53,831 nucleotides of DNA. Source: Chloroflexota bacterium. GTDB lineage: Bacteria > Chloroflexota > Anaerolineae > Anaerolineales > Villigracilaceae. Position numbers and translations under genes: made by a program. Below are positions 1 to 8,401 of the stretch, piece after piece. The notes beneath the pieces are model-generated. The model saw only the letters and a list, made by a program, of their open reading frames with translations, was not told the origin of the DNA and did no database searches. Location of the stretch: positions 1 through 53,831 of the forward strand of contig JACRLC010000029.1 of assembly GCA_016235425.1 (NCBI GenBank). The letters run 5' to 3'. Position 1 is the stretch's first letter, and each line of letters starts with the position of its first letter.

Positions 1-504
1 AATTCTCAAGCAGTTGTTGTTCCGCTTTTCTAAAGAATGCGGGCAGGTTAGGTATTGTCCCAGTCCTGCGAATCGAGAGCCTTTTCAAGTTAAAATGGAC
101 TGTCTGGTGTATTGGTTTTTAAGGTGCAAAAGTCGAGTTAATCACTCACCTTACGCAGAACAAGCATGTTCCGCACCATGTCCTTCGACTTCGCTCCTCG
201 ACTTGCACTCGTCGCTCCGCTCACACGTGCCTGCCTGTCCTGGCGGCCAGGCCAGGGCGCACGGTGCAGGCAGGACGAAGTTCGCGCTGAGCGGAGAGCG
301 GGTGTTGTTTCCCGCTCACAGCGATGCACTGAGCCTGTCGAAGTGTCGAAGCGTAGTGCGTAAGGTGAGTTAATCAGTCACCTTACGCAGTGTTATTCTG
401 CCTGCACCGCTGTTCGCTTATATGCCAAAGCTGCCCGATATTAGACTGGGGCAGAGATGGCAAATTGAATCAAGTCCCCGCATAAATCCAATCCCAGGTC
501 TCTT
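1..504. other. Non-coding, repeat-rich left edge
   Basis: I see no convincing gene here. Open frames on both strands are short, Arg/Ser-rich and unlike any family. The stretch is built of repeats: a 24-bp direct repeat at 135-158 and 367-390 (one mismatch), the second copy forming a hairpin, and between them a GC-rich block with a CCTGCCTG/CAGGCAGG inverted repeat and the common CACTGAGCCTGTCGAAGTG-type element near 327-345. It lies downstream of the large fusion gene that ends at 505, so the hairpin may also end that transcript. Confidence 0.6.
135..390. repeat. Pair of 24-bp direct repeats, second copy a 12-bp hairpin
   Basis: The sequence GAGTTAATCA(C/G)TCACC followed by TTACGCAG occurs at 135-158 and 367-390. 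At 357-389 the arms TGCGTAAGGTGA and TCACCTTACGCA form a perfect 12-bp stem with a 9-nt loop. A related element (TCACCTTATGCAATG) lies at 36641-36712, so this is a small dispersed repeat family. Confidence 0.7.
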
Positions 505-3500
505 TTATGGCGTGTACGATTTCCCAGCGTTATGCGATGTTCCATGGCAGGCGATAAAACAAGTTCCAGTAGTACCATTCCATACCCAGGCTGACTGGCT
601 GGTATAACCGGCGTTGATGGTGACTGTTGCGGTGTCGAAATTGATTAGGCGCTGTTGCTCGCTTCCATGCGAGTCGTGGCAGACGTAACACGGGGCGCTT
701 TCGCCGTTCGGTCCCCCGCTATGGAGTTCGTGCAGGTTCATCGTGCCGTTGTGAAAACGCGTATTTACAGATTCCATATTGCTTGTCGGCGCATACGTGG
801 TCTTTTTATGACAGCGGAAACAGATTTCACCGTCGCCCAGCAAGTTAACACGATTTGAGTCCACGGTCGAGTATTCGTTTGCGCCGAACAAAATGTGAAG
901 GCGCGGCGAACCGTGCGGGCCATAACCATTCGTGGGTTGGCTGGCGTTGGTATGACAGTCGGAACAATAAACCATGCTGTTCGCAGACCAGCTGGGCACG
1001 AAGCCTCCCGCGGGGATTACTGTATTGCGTCCCTGCGCGATGACCGGGTGGAAACTGGCATGGTTGGGATTGAATTCCTGGGCAAGGTCGCGGCTGTCGA
1101 GAATCTGGCTGGCGTTTACGCTGGTTAGTTTACGCAAACCATTGGCGGCAATGACCGCGCCGTTCCAGCCATCCGGCTGGTAAGTGGGTAATGTGGTAAA
1201 GGTTGAATGGCACTTGAAGCATACCTGAAACTCGCGCTGGGCCTGATCCATCCACACGAATGCACTGGGCGCGCCGGGCCCCGTCCAGGTGGGGTTGACA
1301 CCGCTCGTGTAGTACATCTCCGGCTGGATCATCGGCGGGATGGTTGTGCCCGCAACCGAGTCACGCGTAGACTCATGCGGCTCGTGGCAATCCTCGCACT
1401 CGATGTGGCGGTTTAGGCCGCTGAAAGACACGCCACTGTTCTGTCCCACGCGATGAACGCCATTGGTTCCAGCTGCATCGTGTTTAAAGATGCTCGTAGC
1501 GGTGTTGGTATATAGCGTAAAAGCTGGCTGGATGTTTGTGCCCGTTCCTCCCGCCGTGTGACAAGTGAAACAGACCTGTTCTTCGGGCCATGTCCAGCGC
1601 AGAACAATACCTGTGGCGGTATGCGAACGATGGCACCCGGCGCAGTCATCCGACGTGGCGGTATAGTCCACATGCGGGTCGGACACGCCTGGAATAGCGG
1701 TTGCGGCGCGGGCGGGCAGGGTCGGTGTGGGTTGAGGCGGGAATGCTGTGGGCGTGGGGATTACATCTGAAACGATGAGCCGCGCTTCGTCCAGATAGAT
1801 CGTGATGGTATCCGTCCCGCCGTTCACCTGCGTGCCGCGTAATCTAAATCTGGCATTGTTGGCTTGTGCAGGCGTTGTGTAGTTGGTCGTGACATTGTAG
1901 GAGAGCGTGGTTAATACGGTGGGCGGTGGGGAGCCTGTCTGAAAACGGGCGATGCGCGTCCAGTTGGCGCCGTTATTATTTGACACTTCCAGATCAATGC
2001 GATCATCCACCCAGCCGGTAATATAAAAGCGATACTCCAGCGTGGCGGAAACAACACTGGTCAGGGTTGTATCCTGCACCGCCGTATATGTCCAGTTGCC
2101 GGTGCCGAAGTTGCCGGCGCAGGTTGCCACGGCGTTGTTGAAGGCCAGGTCAATGCTATTGGCCGCATTGGCGAGGGTGCAGTTTGCCACCGATTGCGCC
2201 GTTCCCCACAGATTCTGTGTGGCCAACGCCCATACGCCGCTAGAATCGGAGTCGGGCGTCGGCGAAGGTCCCAGTGTCGGCCAGACGACCGGCGGCATGC
2301 CTGTCTCGGTGAACAACAAACCATCATAGGCGTGAACAAGACCGAAGCCGTAGTACGGATCCCAGCCGCTCGCACCTAGATCAAATGCGGTGTTGACCAG
2401 CGCGTTACGAATAAAAATCGAGTTGGAGAACTGCGATTGACCGGCCAGCAAGGCGGCCACGCCGGAAACCTCAGCCGAGGAGACAGACGTGCCGGACATC
2501 TGGCTGTAATTACCGCCTAGCCATGTTGAATAAATATCTATGCCTGGGGCAGTGACAGTTGTGGCACTGCCGAATGAGGAGAAAGTCGTCCATGTCAGGC
2601 CGTTGTCCACTGCGCTGGCGGAAATCACGCCCGGATACGCGGCTGGGTAAACAGGCGCATCCATGCCTGTATTACCGGCCGCGGCCACCACGATCACGCC
2701 GCGTCCAAGCGCGTAATTGATGGCATCCTGCAAGACCTGGCTGTGGCCTGCTCCGCCGAAGCTGAGGTTGATGATCCGCGCCCCCTGATCGGCGGCATAA
2801 ATGATCGCATCCGCGACCTGGGCGTATGTGCCAAAGCCGCTGGCATCCAGCGCCTTGACCGTCATGATGCGCGCGTTCGGCGCGATCCCGGCCACACCTG
2901 CGCCGTTGTCGCTCACCGCGGCAATAACCCCGGCCAGGTGCGTGCCGTGACCGTGATCGTCTTGCACATCATTATTGCCTGCCGCCATGTTCCAACCCCA
3001 CACATCGTCCACATAACCGTTGCTGTCGTCGTCCACACCGCTCAGGCCGGATGCCTCGGCAGCATTCTGCCAGAGGTTGGCGGAAAGATCGGGGTGCGAA
3101 ACATCCACACCCGTGTCAATGACGGCCACAGTCACTTCCTGCGCGCTGGTGATCAGATCCCAAGCCATCGGCACTTGAATGAAAGCAAGGCTGCTCTGTT
3201 GCGAAAAACTAGGGTCATTGGGAATGTAAGCAGCGCGCGCTATATAGTTTGGTTCAGCGGATGCAACGTCGGGGTGATCCTGCAATTCGGCCAGAGCCTG
3301 TTGCAGGTCCGCAGGAGCGACTTCGATGAGGACCGCGTTTAACTCAGGCAGAGACTCGTTGGGCTTGACCTGAACCGGTACCGAAAGTAAATCCACAATC
3401 GCTTCAATATCGGACCCTGAACCTGGTCCCACTTGGACGATGATCTCCCCCGCTGCATGTGGACTTTGCACGTCAACTGGAACGGAAGCGGGAGTGGGCG

Positions 3501-5298
3501 AGGAGGTTTGTGTGGCGAGGGGCAGTGTTGCCGTTGGCATGGCCGTTTCAGTCGCAATGAGTGTTGCGGTGGCAGTATCGTTTACAGGTAATGTGACCGT
3601 CGCGGTGGGAGTCCAGCTCTCGGTGGGCGTTTCGGTCATCAGGCTGGCCGCCGTAGGTGTGGCTTCGGCAGGAATGCCAGCCGTGGGAGAAACTTCCAAA
3701 GTGGGCGTGGCAGTTTCGATCGCGGCAGATGTCGCAGTAGCAGTGTGGCTAACAATCTGGGTGGCGGTAGCGGTATTGCTTACAGGCAGAGTGGTCGTCG
3801 CGGTGAGCGTCCAGATTTCAGCGGGTGTTTCGGCCGCTATGCTGGTCGCTGTGGGTGTGGTTTCGGCAGGAATGCCAACGGTGGGAGAAACTTCCAAAGC
3901 GGGCGTGGCCGTTTCGGTCGGGGTGAGCGTAGCTTCCGTCGCGGTGGCGGTGTCGCCTACAGGCAGAGTGGCAGTCGCGGTGGGAGTCCAGACCTCAGCG
4001 GGCGTTTCGGTTGGGAGACTTGTTGATGTAGGTGGCAGGCTGGTGGCTGTGGGAGCAGGCGGCGGAGCGACGGAGACGCTCACATCGCTGATGGATTCAA
4101 CATAGTCCACAGCGTCTTCACAGCCAGGTTCCAGCCGCTGTGAGACATTTTTCCAAGTCAGTTTTTCGCCTGCCAGCCGAGTCGCACCCAGCGCGGAGTA
4201 TAAGCACCCGGGCCCGGCGTGGTAGTTGACCAGTGTGAAGCGCCACATATCCTCGCTGCTAACGCCAAAAGTGGCGGTATACCAGCCAGTGGCATTACGG
4301 ATAACCTGATGCACCTGCGCGTTGTTTGCGCGCAGTATCTCGGCGAAGACCAGCACACTGGACTCGGCTTTTGGAATATCAATGCCGTACGCGCAGGTTG
4401 GACAATCCGCGCGTACGAGGTTGATGGCCGCGCCGCGCAGGAGGGCGCGCTGGTCGGCGGGCAGGCTGATGTATTCTTTTTTGCAATTCTTTTTTTCCAG
4501 CACGGTTGGGCAGAACTTGTTGTAGAAGGACGCGTTCCAGGCCAGGAGCGCATCCGCGCCGAGTTCGTTCAACTGGCCGAGTCCATACTCGCCGAAATCC
4601 CAGGAATTGTTTTGCGAGGCGGCGGGCCAGAATTGTGTTTCCTGTGTGAAAACACCTTTCAACAAGTAGGGCGGTACGCCTGTCTCCTGGGCGGCGTTAA
4701 AAATGTTCGTGTCGAACCGGTTCTGCCAGAGGTAAACCTGATAACGAGCCTTCTCCAATCCGCAGGTGGAGGCGGCTCCGTTGGTCAGCAGGCCAATGTC
4801 AGGGCATTCGTTGATATCAACGATGCGATTAGCAATCAGATGACCAGCCAGAAAAGCAAGCGGACGGTTGGAGGCTAGTTCCTCCACACTATCGGTGCGT
4901 GAAAGCCAGTGGACGCTTCGGTCGGGCGCGGGAGTGAGAATGGGGGATGAGATGGGAGTCTCAAAAATGGGGGGAAATGTCGAGGATGCGGCAGCAGTTA
5001 TCAGGTCCTGCGTGGAAGCGAGGTTGAGCGTAAGCCCTGTGCAAGACACACCGCTTTCATCCAGGCAGGGAGGCGTGTTCTCCCATTCAACGCGCAGGTC
5101 ATGCCCGCATTGTGCCTCGATCTCGTCAGCAGTCGGGGAGCCTTCGTGCGTCACGTCAATGGCGCATAGCAATGCTTTATCTTCCCGGCGCGCCAGCCAC
5201 CACGTAAAGACTGTTGCGGCGCCGGCCGGCGCGGTGTAGATGCCAGAGGCAATGATCGCGAAAACTGCAATCAACGAAAACAGGCGTGTTCGCTTCAT
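505..5298 (-). CDS. Secreted lytic-transglycosylase-like / subtilisin / octahaem cytochrome fusion protein
   Basis: A 1,597-residue exported protein of an unusual architecture. Residues 1-27 are a signal peptide. About 190-390 resemble a lytic transglycosylase (QETQFWP with the likely catalytic Glu, then GLGQL near 241). About 405-610 is a Thr/Pro linker with three imperfect repeats of roughly 60 residues starting ETP(A/T)E.WT. A propeptide-like segment precedes a peptidase S8 domain with D728 (VIDTGV), H784 (HGTHLAG), N876 (AAAGNT) and S938 (SGTSVSS), so the triad looks intact. After a beta-sandwich-like stretch, residues about 1219-1597 carry seven CxxCH motifs and a terminal CX3CH (CFIACH), opening with a CAGCHRSHTA-type motif shared with neighbouring cytochromes. 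The ATG overlaps the stop of the preceding gene (ATGA). Domain calls for the protease and haems are firm; the transglycosylase call is likely. Confidence 0.88.
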   Translation of the reverse strand: MKRTRLFSLIAVFAIIASGIYTAPAGAATVFTWWLARREDKALLCAIDVTHEGSPTADEIEAQCGHDLRVEWENTPPCLDESGVSCTGLTLNLASTQDLITAAASSTFPPIFETPISSPILTPAPDRSVHWLSRTDSVEELASNRPLAFLAGHLIANRIVDINECPDIGLLTNGAASTCGLEKARYQVYLWQNRFDTNIFNAAQETGVPPYLLKGVFTQETQFWPAASQNNSWDFGEYGLGQLNELGADALLAWNASFYNKFCPTVLEKKNCKKEYISLPADQRALLRGAAINLVRADCPTCAYGIDIPKAESSVLVFAEILRANNAQVHQVIRNATGWYTATFGVSSEDMWRFTLVNYHAGPGCLYSALGATRLAGEKLTWKNVSQRLEPGCEDAVDYVESISDVSVSVAPPPAPTATSLPPTSTSLPTETPAEVWTPTATATLPVGDTATATEATLTPTETATPALEVSPTVGIPAETTPTATSIAAETPAEIWTLTATTTLPVSNTATATQIVSHTATATSAAIETATPTLEVSPTAGIPAEATPTAASLMTETPTESWTPTATVTLPVNDTATATLIATETAMPTATLPLATQTSSPTPASVPVDVQSPHAAGEIIVQVGPGSGSDIEAIVDLLSVPVQVKPNESLPELNAVLIEVAPADLQQALAELQDHPDVASAEPNYIARAAYIPNDPSFSQQSSLAFIQVPMAWDLITSAQEVTVAVIDTGVDVSHPDLSANLWQNAAEASGLSGVDDDSNGYVDDVWGWNMAAGNNDVQDDHGHGTHLAGVIAAVSDNGAGVAGIAPNARIMTVKALDASGFGTYAQVADAIIYAADQGARIINLSFGGAGHSQVLQDAINYALGRGVIVVAAAGNTGMDAPVYPAAYPGVISASAVDNGLTWTTFSSFGSATTVTAPGIDIYSTWLGGNYSQMSGTSVSSAEVSGVAALLAGQSQFSNSIFIRNALVNTAFDLGASGWDPYYGFGLVHAYDGLLFTETGMPPVVWPTLGPSPTPDSDSSGVWALATQNLWGTAQSVANCTLANAANSIDLAFNNAVATCAGNFGTGNWTYTAVQDTTLTSVVSATLEYRFYITGWVDDRIDLEVSNNNGANWTRIARFQTGSPPPTVLTTLSYNVTTNYTTPAQANNARFRLRGTQVNGGTDTITIYLDEARLIVSDVIPTPTAFPPQPTPTLPARAATAIPGVSDPHVDYTATSDDCAGCHRSHTATGIVLRWTWPEEQVCFTCHTAGGTGTNIQPAFTLYTNTATSIFKHDAAGTNGVHRVGQNSGVSFSGLNRHIECEDCHEPHESTRDSVAGTTIPPMIQPEMYYTSGVNPTWTGPGAPSAFVWMDQAQREFQVCFKCHSTFTTLPTYQPDGWNGAVIAANGLRKLTSVNASQILDSRDLAQEFNPNHASFHPVIAQGRNTVIPAGGFVPSWSANSMVYCSDCHTNASQPTNGYGPHGSPRLHILFGANEYSTVDSNRVNLLGDGEICFRCHKKTTYAPTSNMESVNTRFHNGTMNLHELHSGGPNGESAPCYVCHDSHGSEQQRLINFDTATVTINAGYTSQSAWVWNGTTGTCFIACHGTSHNAGKSYTP

Positions 5299-5651
5299 TC
5301 GCCGCCTTCATGAATGGCTTGGTGACAGTCGGCGCACGGCGAGTTCGGAGCAACGGCCGGATGGTCGAACGGGAGGCCTTGCTGATCGGGCGCGATGCTT
5401 GGGACTGCGGGCGGCACCGGTGAGGGCATGATGTTTATCTCTCCGCTAGCGGAGGCGGTGGGGGATTCGCTTAGCCAAAAGGTGGCAATGGCCTGTTGCC
5501 CGCGGGTTGGCGTCGGCCACGTGACCTCGGTGGCGCGCAGGCTCGTTTCTTCCTCGAAAATGGCGAGGGCGAGACTGGCAGCAACGACTGCCAGCCCGAT
5601 GATGGCCGCGATGAGAAGACCCGCAACCAGTTTGAACGGAGGGCGTCTCAT
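5295..5651 (-). CDS. Small membrane-anchored monohaem cytochrome c
   Basis: A 118-residue protein with an N-terminal transmembrane helix (LVAGLLIAAIIGLAVVAASL), a Pro/Ser-rich spacer and one haem motif, CADCHQAIHEGG, at the extreme C-terminus. I chose the ATG at 5651 because it overlaps the stop of the upstream cytochrome gene as ATGA; the frame is open seven codons further. Its own stop overlaps the ATG of the giant fusion gene in the same way, so the three genes are translationally coupled. A single tethered haem between a multihaem protein and a surface protease-cytochrome could pass electrons; that role is inference. Confidence 0.75.
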   Translation of the reverse strand: MRRPPFKLVAGLLIAAIIGLAVVAASLALAIFEEETSLRATEVTWPTPTRGQQAIATFWLSESPTASASGEINIMPSPVPPAVPSIAPDQQGLPFDHPAVAPNSPCADCHQAIHEGGE

Positions 5652-6697
5652 TTCTTGTGGCAGTCCTCGCATACGCCGCGGTTGTCCACTCGCAGAAGGG
5701 AACTGTCATTGGCTGGTGCGACGTTTGCGGCCAGGCCGGTTGCGGCGACGTTCGTACCGTGGGCAAAATGGCAGCTCACGCAGAAGAGCTGATCGTCCGC
5801 GCTTGCGCCATTGCCGCTGGGATCCTCGAGCGGCAGGGCGGTCGTCAACGCGCCCAACTGGATGTTCATCCTGTGGCGATAGCGCGTGACGAGGCCCTGG
5901 CCGTCTTCTGCATTGAATGGATTGATGGATGGGGAATCGTGGTAAGTGGCATGACAGCCGGTGCACCAGTCACCCAGACCGAGCCGGTATTTCGGGTTGG
6001 TATAGTTTGGCACGTAACCGGCCTGGTTCGGGTTCTGGCCGCCAAGCTCATTGGATGTGACCAACACATAACCAGGCGGGTCGGTCTGCTGAGTGTAGGG
6101 TGGGTGCAGCCTCTGCTGGAGGACACGATAGTTACGTCCGCCGTGCGGATCATGGCAACTGGTGCAGGTGAGAGGCATCGTGACGTTCTGTCCGCGGCCC
6201 GGATAGGTGGGCCAGGCATTTGGGCTGATGCCCCAGGTTGGCGCGCCTGGCCAGACGAGGCCTGAATCGGCGTTGTGACAGCCGGCGCAGTCGTATGTAC
6301 TGACCCAGTTCACACCACTGCCCCACGCATTTTGGGATGTGCCATTGACACTATGTGTCGAAGTTACCGGCAGGCCCTGATAATTCACGAAGCCGCCAGC
6401 CAATAGATTTCCACCGCCAACGCCTTCATACATACCGTCGGTCACGTTCGTGGCTGCACCGGCGGCTGAACTGCCGTGACAGGTGAAACAGAGGTTAGGC
6501 ACAGCGTCCACCAACAATTTCGGTGCGGCGGCTGTATGGGCGCGATGACATCCCGCGCAAGCATCTGTGCTGGCCGTGTAACCGCCGTGAGGCCCGGCGT
6601 TAGCGCGGGCGTTTGTAACAGCCAGCGCCAGCAACAGCAACCCGAGGCAGGCGGGAAACGCAAGTTTTAGAACGGAGCGTATCTTCAAAGCCTTCAT
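5648..6697 (-). CDS. Heptahaem cytochrome c, doubled CXXCH motif family
   Basis: A 349-residue exported cytochrome with an N-terminal signal (LGLLLLALAVTNARA) followed by GPHGGYTASTDACAGCHRAHTA, the signature start shared with two paralogues at 8402 and 9554 and with the tail of the 505-5298 fusion. It has seven CxxCH motifs: CAGCH, CFTCH, CAGCH, CTSCH, CTGCH, CVSCH and CEDCH, the last three residues from the end. Several are followed by an extra His (CHRAH, CHDPH, CHATYH, CHFAH) that can serve as the second axial ligand. It lies in an ATGA-coupled run with the monohaem protein and the fusion. The electron partner is unknown. Confidence 0.88.
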   Translation of the reverse strand: MKALKIRSVLKLAFPACLGLLLLALAVTNARANAGPHGGYTASTDACAGCHRAHTAAAPKLLVDAVPNLCFTCHGSSAAGAATNVTDGMYEGVGGGNLLAGGFVNYQGLPVTSTHSVNGTSQNAWGSGVNWVSTYDCAGCHNADSGLVWPGAPTWGISPNAWPTYPGRGQNVTMPLTCTSCHDPHGGRNYRVLQQRLHPPYTQQTDPPGYVLVTSNELGGQNPNQAGYVPNYTNPKYRLGLGDWCTGCHATYHDSPSINPFNAEDGQGLVTRYRHRMNIQLGALTTALPLEDPSGNGASADDQLFCVSCHFAHGTNVAATGLAANVAPANDSSLLRVDNRGVCEDCHKK

Positions 6698-6721
6698 ATT
6701 TGCTTTCTCAAGAATGAGACG

Positions 6722-7294
6722 TTAGGAATTTGCGGACGGCAGGTGGAAGCCGGCCAACTGGTCGTCAAGTTCCCTGGCCTTTTCCCGCATCACGCGGACC
6801 GTGGACTGGTCCGCGTTTGCATACACAGCATTCATCTGACAAATCAATTCGGCAGACAACAACTGGAGAGTACGCGCCCGGCCCTGCAATCCCGCGATCA
6901 TTTCGGTAGCGGCTTCATCCAATTCCTTCAGCTCATCGCCTCTCCGAAAGCGGATGGTCTGCGCGAGGTTCCCCTGCCCAATCTCCTTGAGGATGCGGCA
7001 TAGACGATAGACCGGGCCTGCGATGCGGTGAGTGAAGAACACGGCCAGGATGACGCTGATGGACAACCCAAGCAGGTTGATGCCGATCAAGGTAGGGATC
7101 AATATGTCCAGCATATTGCGAATGGACAGGTGCGCTTTTAAGTAGGAGGCGGTCAAGTCGCGGTTGGCGATCATGGCGAAAACGGCGCCCGCAATCAGGA
7201 GCAGGATGGCGAAGATCAATTCGATCCCGGCCAGCAGGCGTGGTTGGGAGCTTTTCCAAAGAAAAAATTGCTTGCGATAATGGGATGCTTTCAT
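6722..7294 (-). CDS. Two-TM HAMP-domain membrane protein
   Basis: A 190-residue protein with two predicted transmembrane helices (about 22-44 and 62-86) followed by a HAMP-like linker (IAGPVYRLCRILKEIGQGNLAQTIRFRRGDELKELDEAA) and a helical C-terminus. It has no kinase, cyclase or methyl-accepting output domain, so it looks like a stand-alone HAMP signalling or scaffolding module. Its ATG overlaps the stop of the haem lipoprotein gene upstream (ATGA at 7291-7294), suggesting the two are made together and may pair as haem sensor and membrane transducer; this is inference. Confidence 0.75.
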   Translation of the reverse strand: MKASHYRKQFFLWKSSQPRLLAGIELIFAILLLIAGAVFAMIANRDLTASYLKAHLSIRNMLDILIPTLIGINLLGLSISVILAVFFTHRIAGPVYRLCRILKEIGQGNLAQTIRFRRGDELKELDEAATEMIAGLQGRARTLQLLSAELICQMNAVYANADQSTVRVMREKARELDDQLAGFHLPSANS

Positions 7295-7794
7295 GGGTTG
7301 AGGAACTCCTCATGGCACGACACACATAACTCGCCATCCGGGCGAAGGCTGAGCAGAAACGGATAGGGCGCGGTGTGGCTCAAGTGGCAGGTACTGGTGC
7401 AGGTCATCATCTGGCCGGTATTGGGGTCTATCACACCCTCGCCCACCGGATGAGTATTGCCGAGGCTGTCGAGAAGGTGACAGCCATAGCAGAGGTCAAT
7501 GTCGCTTTGCGCGTATAAACGCTGTGTCTCCGGCTGGTGGAATATGACATGGCAATCCAGGCACTTCTCCTGCTGGTATGGCTCGTGAATATAGCGCCCA
7601 TCGTTCGATCTCAGATTGGCGTGACAGCCGCTTTCAAAACAAGGGCTTGCTGAAATATTGGATGAGGCGGCCTGCGGCACGGCGGTTAAGGCCGGAGCCG
7701 GGTGGCCTTCCAAGTCAGCAGGCAAACAGCCCGCCAACAACAGGGAGAGGCCAAAGAGCATAACCAGGGCAGGGCTTCGGAAGCGGAGGCGCAT
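7291..7794 (-). CDS. Haem c lipoprotein with five haem motifs
   Basis: I place the start at the ATG at 7794, which gives a lipoprotein signal (LFGLSLLLAGC) ahead of a Pro-rich spacer; an upstream GTG at 7848 is open but has no better ribosome site. The mature protein carries five haem-type motifs: CFESGCH (CX4CH), CLDCH, CYGCH, CTSTCH (CX3CH) and CVSCH. The two wide motifs recall those of NapC/NrfH and tetrahaem c3-type proteins. About 167 residues. It sits between a SRPBCC gene and the HAMP protein, coupled to the latter. Confidence 0.78.
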   Translation of the reverse strand: MRLRFRSPALVMLFGLSLLLAGCLPADLEGHPAPALTAVPQAASSNISASPCFESGCHANLRSNDGRYIHEPYQQEKCLDCHVIFHQPETQRLYAQSDIDLCYGCHLLDSLGNTHPVGEGVIDPNTGQMMTCTSTCHLSHTAPYPFLLSLRPDGELCVSCHEEFLNP

Positions 7795-7890
7795 GGGGTG
7801 ATTCGACGATATGTGCAGGATGATGCCGCTGGTAAAGGGCCGCCGCACAGGAAGGGACCTGCCGCGGCGGCTCTCAACACCTCCAGCCGC

Positions 7891-8304
7891 TCAGTTCATT
7901 CCCAGGCGTTTCTTGAAGGCTTCCAGGATTGCGTTCGTGTTGGCTTCGATGGCCTTGGCCGCCAACTCATTGATGCCGGGGATAGACAGGGTCAATTCGA
8001 AATCGGTCATGTATTTGATCTTCGTCATCTTTCCATCCACCGCGAATTCCCACTTACCATCCAACTGCTTGAAAGGCCCTTCCACAAGGTTGAAGCTGAT
8101 GGATTTGTTCTGCTCATAGATCGCCTTCGAGGTCCACGAAACGGTCGCGGGCCCCATGTTCACAGTCATCTTGACCAAATCGCCATTCACTTCGACCTTC
8201 TTGATGCCGGGCAGGAATTCGGGGTACTTGGTTACGTCGGCAACCACTTCGTAGATCTTCTCCACGGGGTATTCGACTTCACCGGATTTTTCAACGTGAG
8301 GCAT
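7891..8304 (-). CDS. SRPBCC / START-fold (COQ10-like cyclase) protein
   Basis: A 137-residue cytosolic protein with the SRPBCC hot-dog cavity pattern: YPVEKIYEVVADVTKYPEFLPGIKKVEV at the N-terminus, a central beta sheet, and the long C-terminal helix ELAAKAIEANTNAILEAFKKRL. This resembles the COQ10/RatA polyketide-cyclase branch, which binds hydrophobic ligands such as quinones or lipids. A strong AAAGGAG site precedes the ATG. In a cytochrome locus a quinone-handling role would make sense, but nothing in the sequence fixes the ligand. Confidence 0.78.
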   Translation of the reverse strand: MPHVEKSGEVEYPVEKIYEVVADVTKYPEFLPGIKKVEVNGDLVKMTVNMGPATVSWTSKAIYEQNKSISFNLVEGPFKQLDGKWEFAVDGKMTKIKYMTDFELTLSIPGINELAAKAIEANTNAILEAFKKRLGMN

Positions 8305-8340
8305 ATCTCATCTCCTTTGACAAAAAATATTGGGGAGGGC

Positions 8341-8372
8341 CGCCACTGTAGATCAGATCACCTACAGCGGCG
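8341..8372 (-). terminator. Probable intrinsic terminator after the 8402-9427 cytochrome
   Basis: CGCC-A-CTGTAG pairs with CTACAG-C-GGCG around a ten-nt loop. Read on the minus strand the hairpin is followed, after a short GC stretch, by ATTTTTTG near 8324-8331. Confidence 0.45.
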
Positions 8373-8401
8373 ACCCATCCAGGTGCATCAGTTGTTACTT
8401 C

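Noticed and set aside
14-373. A 119-codon frame at the left edge
   Set aside because: Composed of repeat sequence, no ribosome site, low-complexity Arg/Ser/Ala product.
3590-4030. Repeated nucleotide blocks that might suggest an assembly duplication
   Set aside because: The three units differ in length and sequence (about 59-66 codons) and stay in frame as a Thr/Pro linker, so they are genuine protein repeats.
3440-4105. A 221-codon Val/Ala/Ser-rich frame on the plus strand
   Set aside because: It is the antisense of the Thr/Pro repeat linker of the fusion gene; its length follows from that repeat composition.
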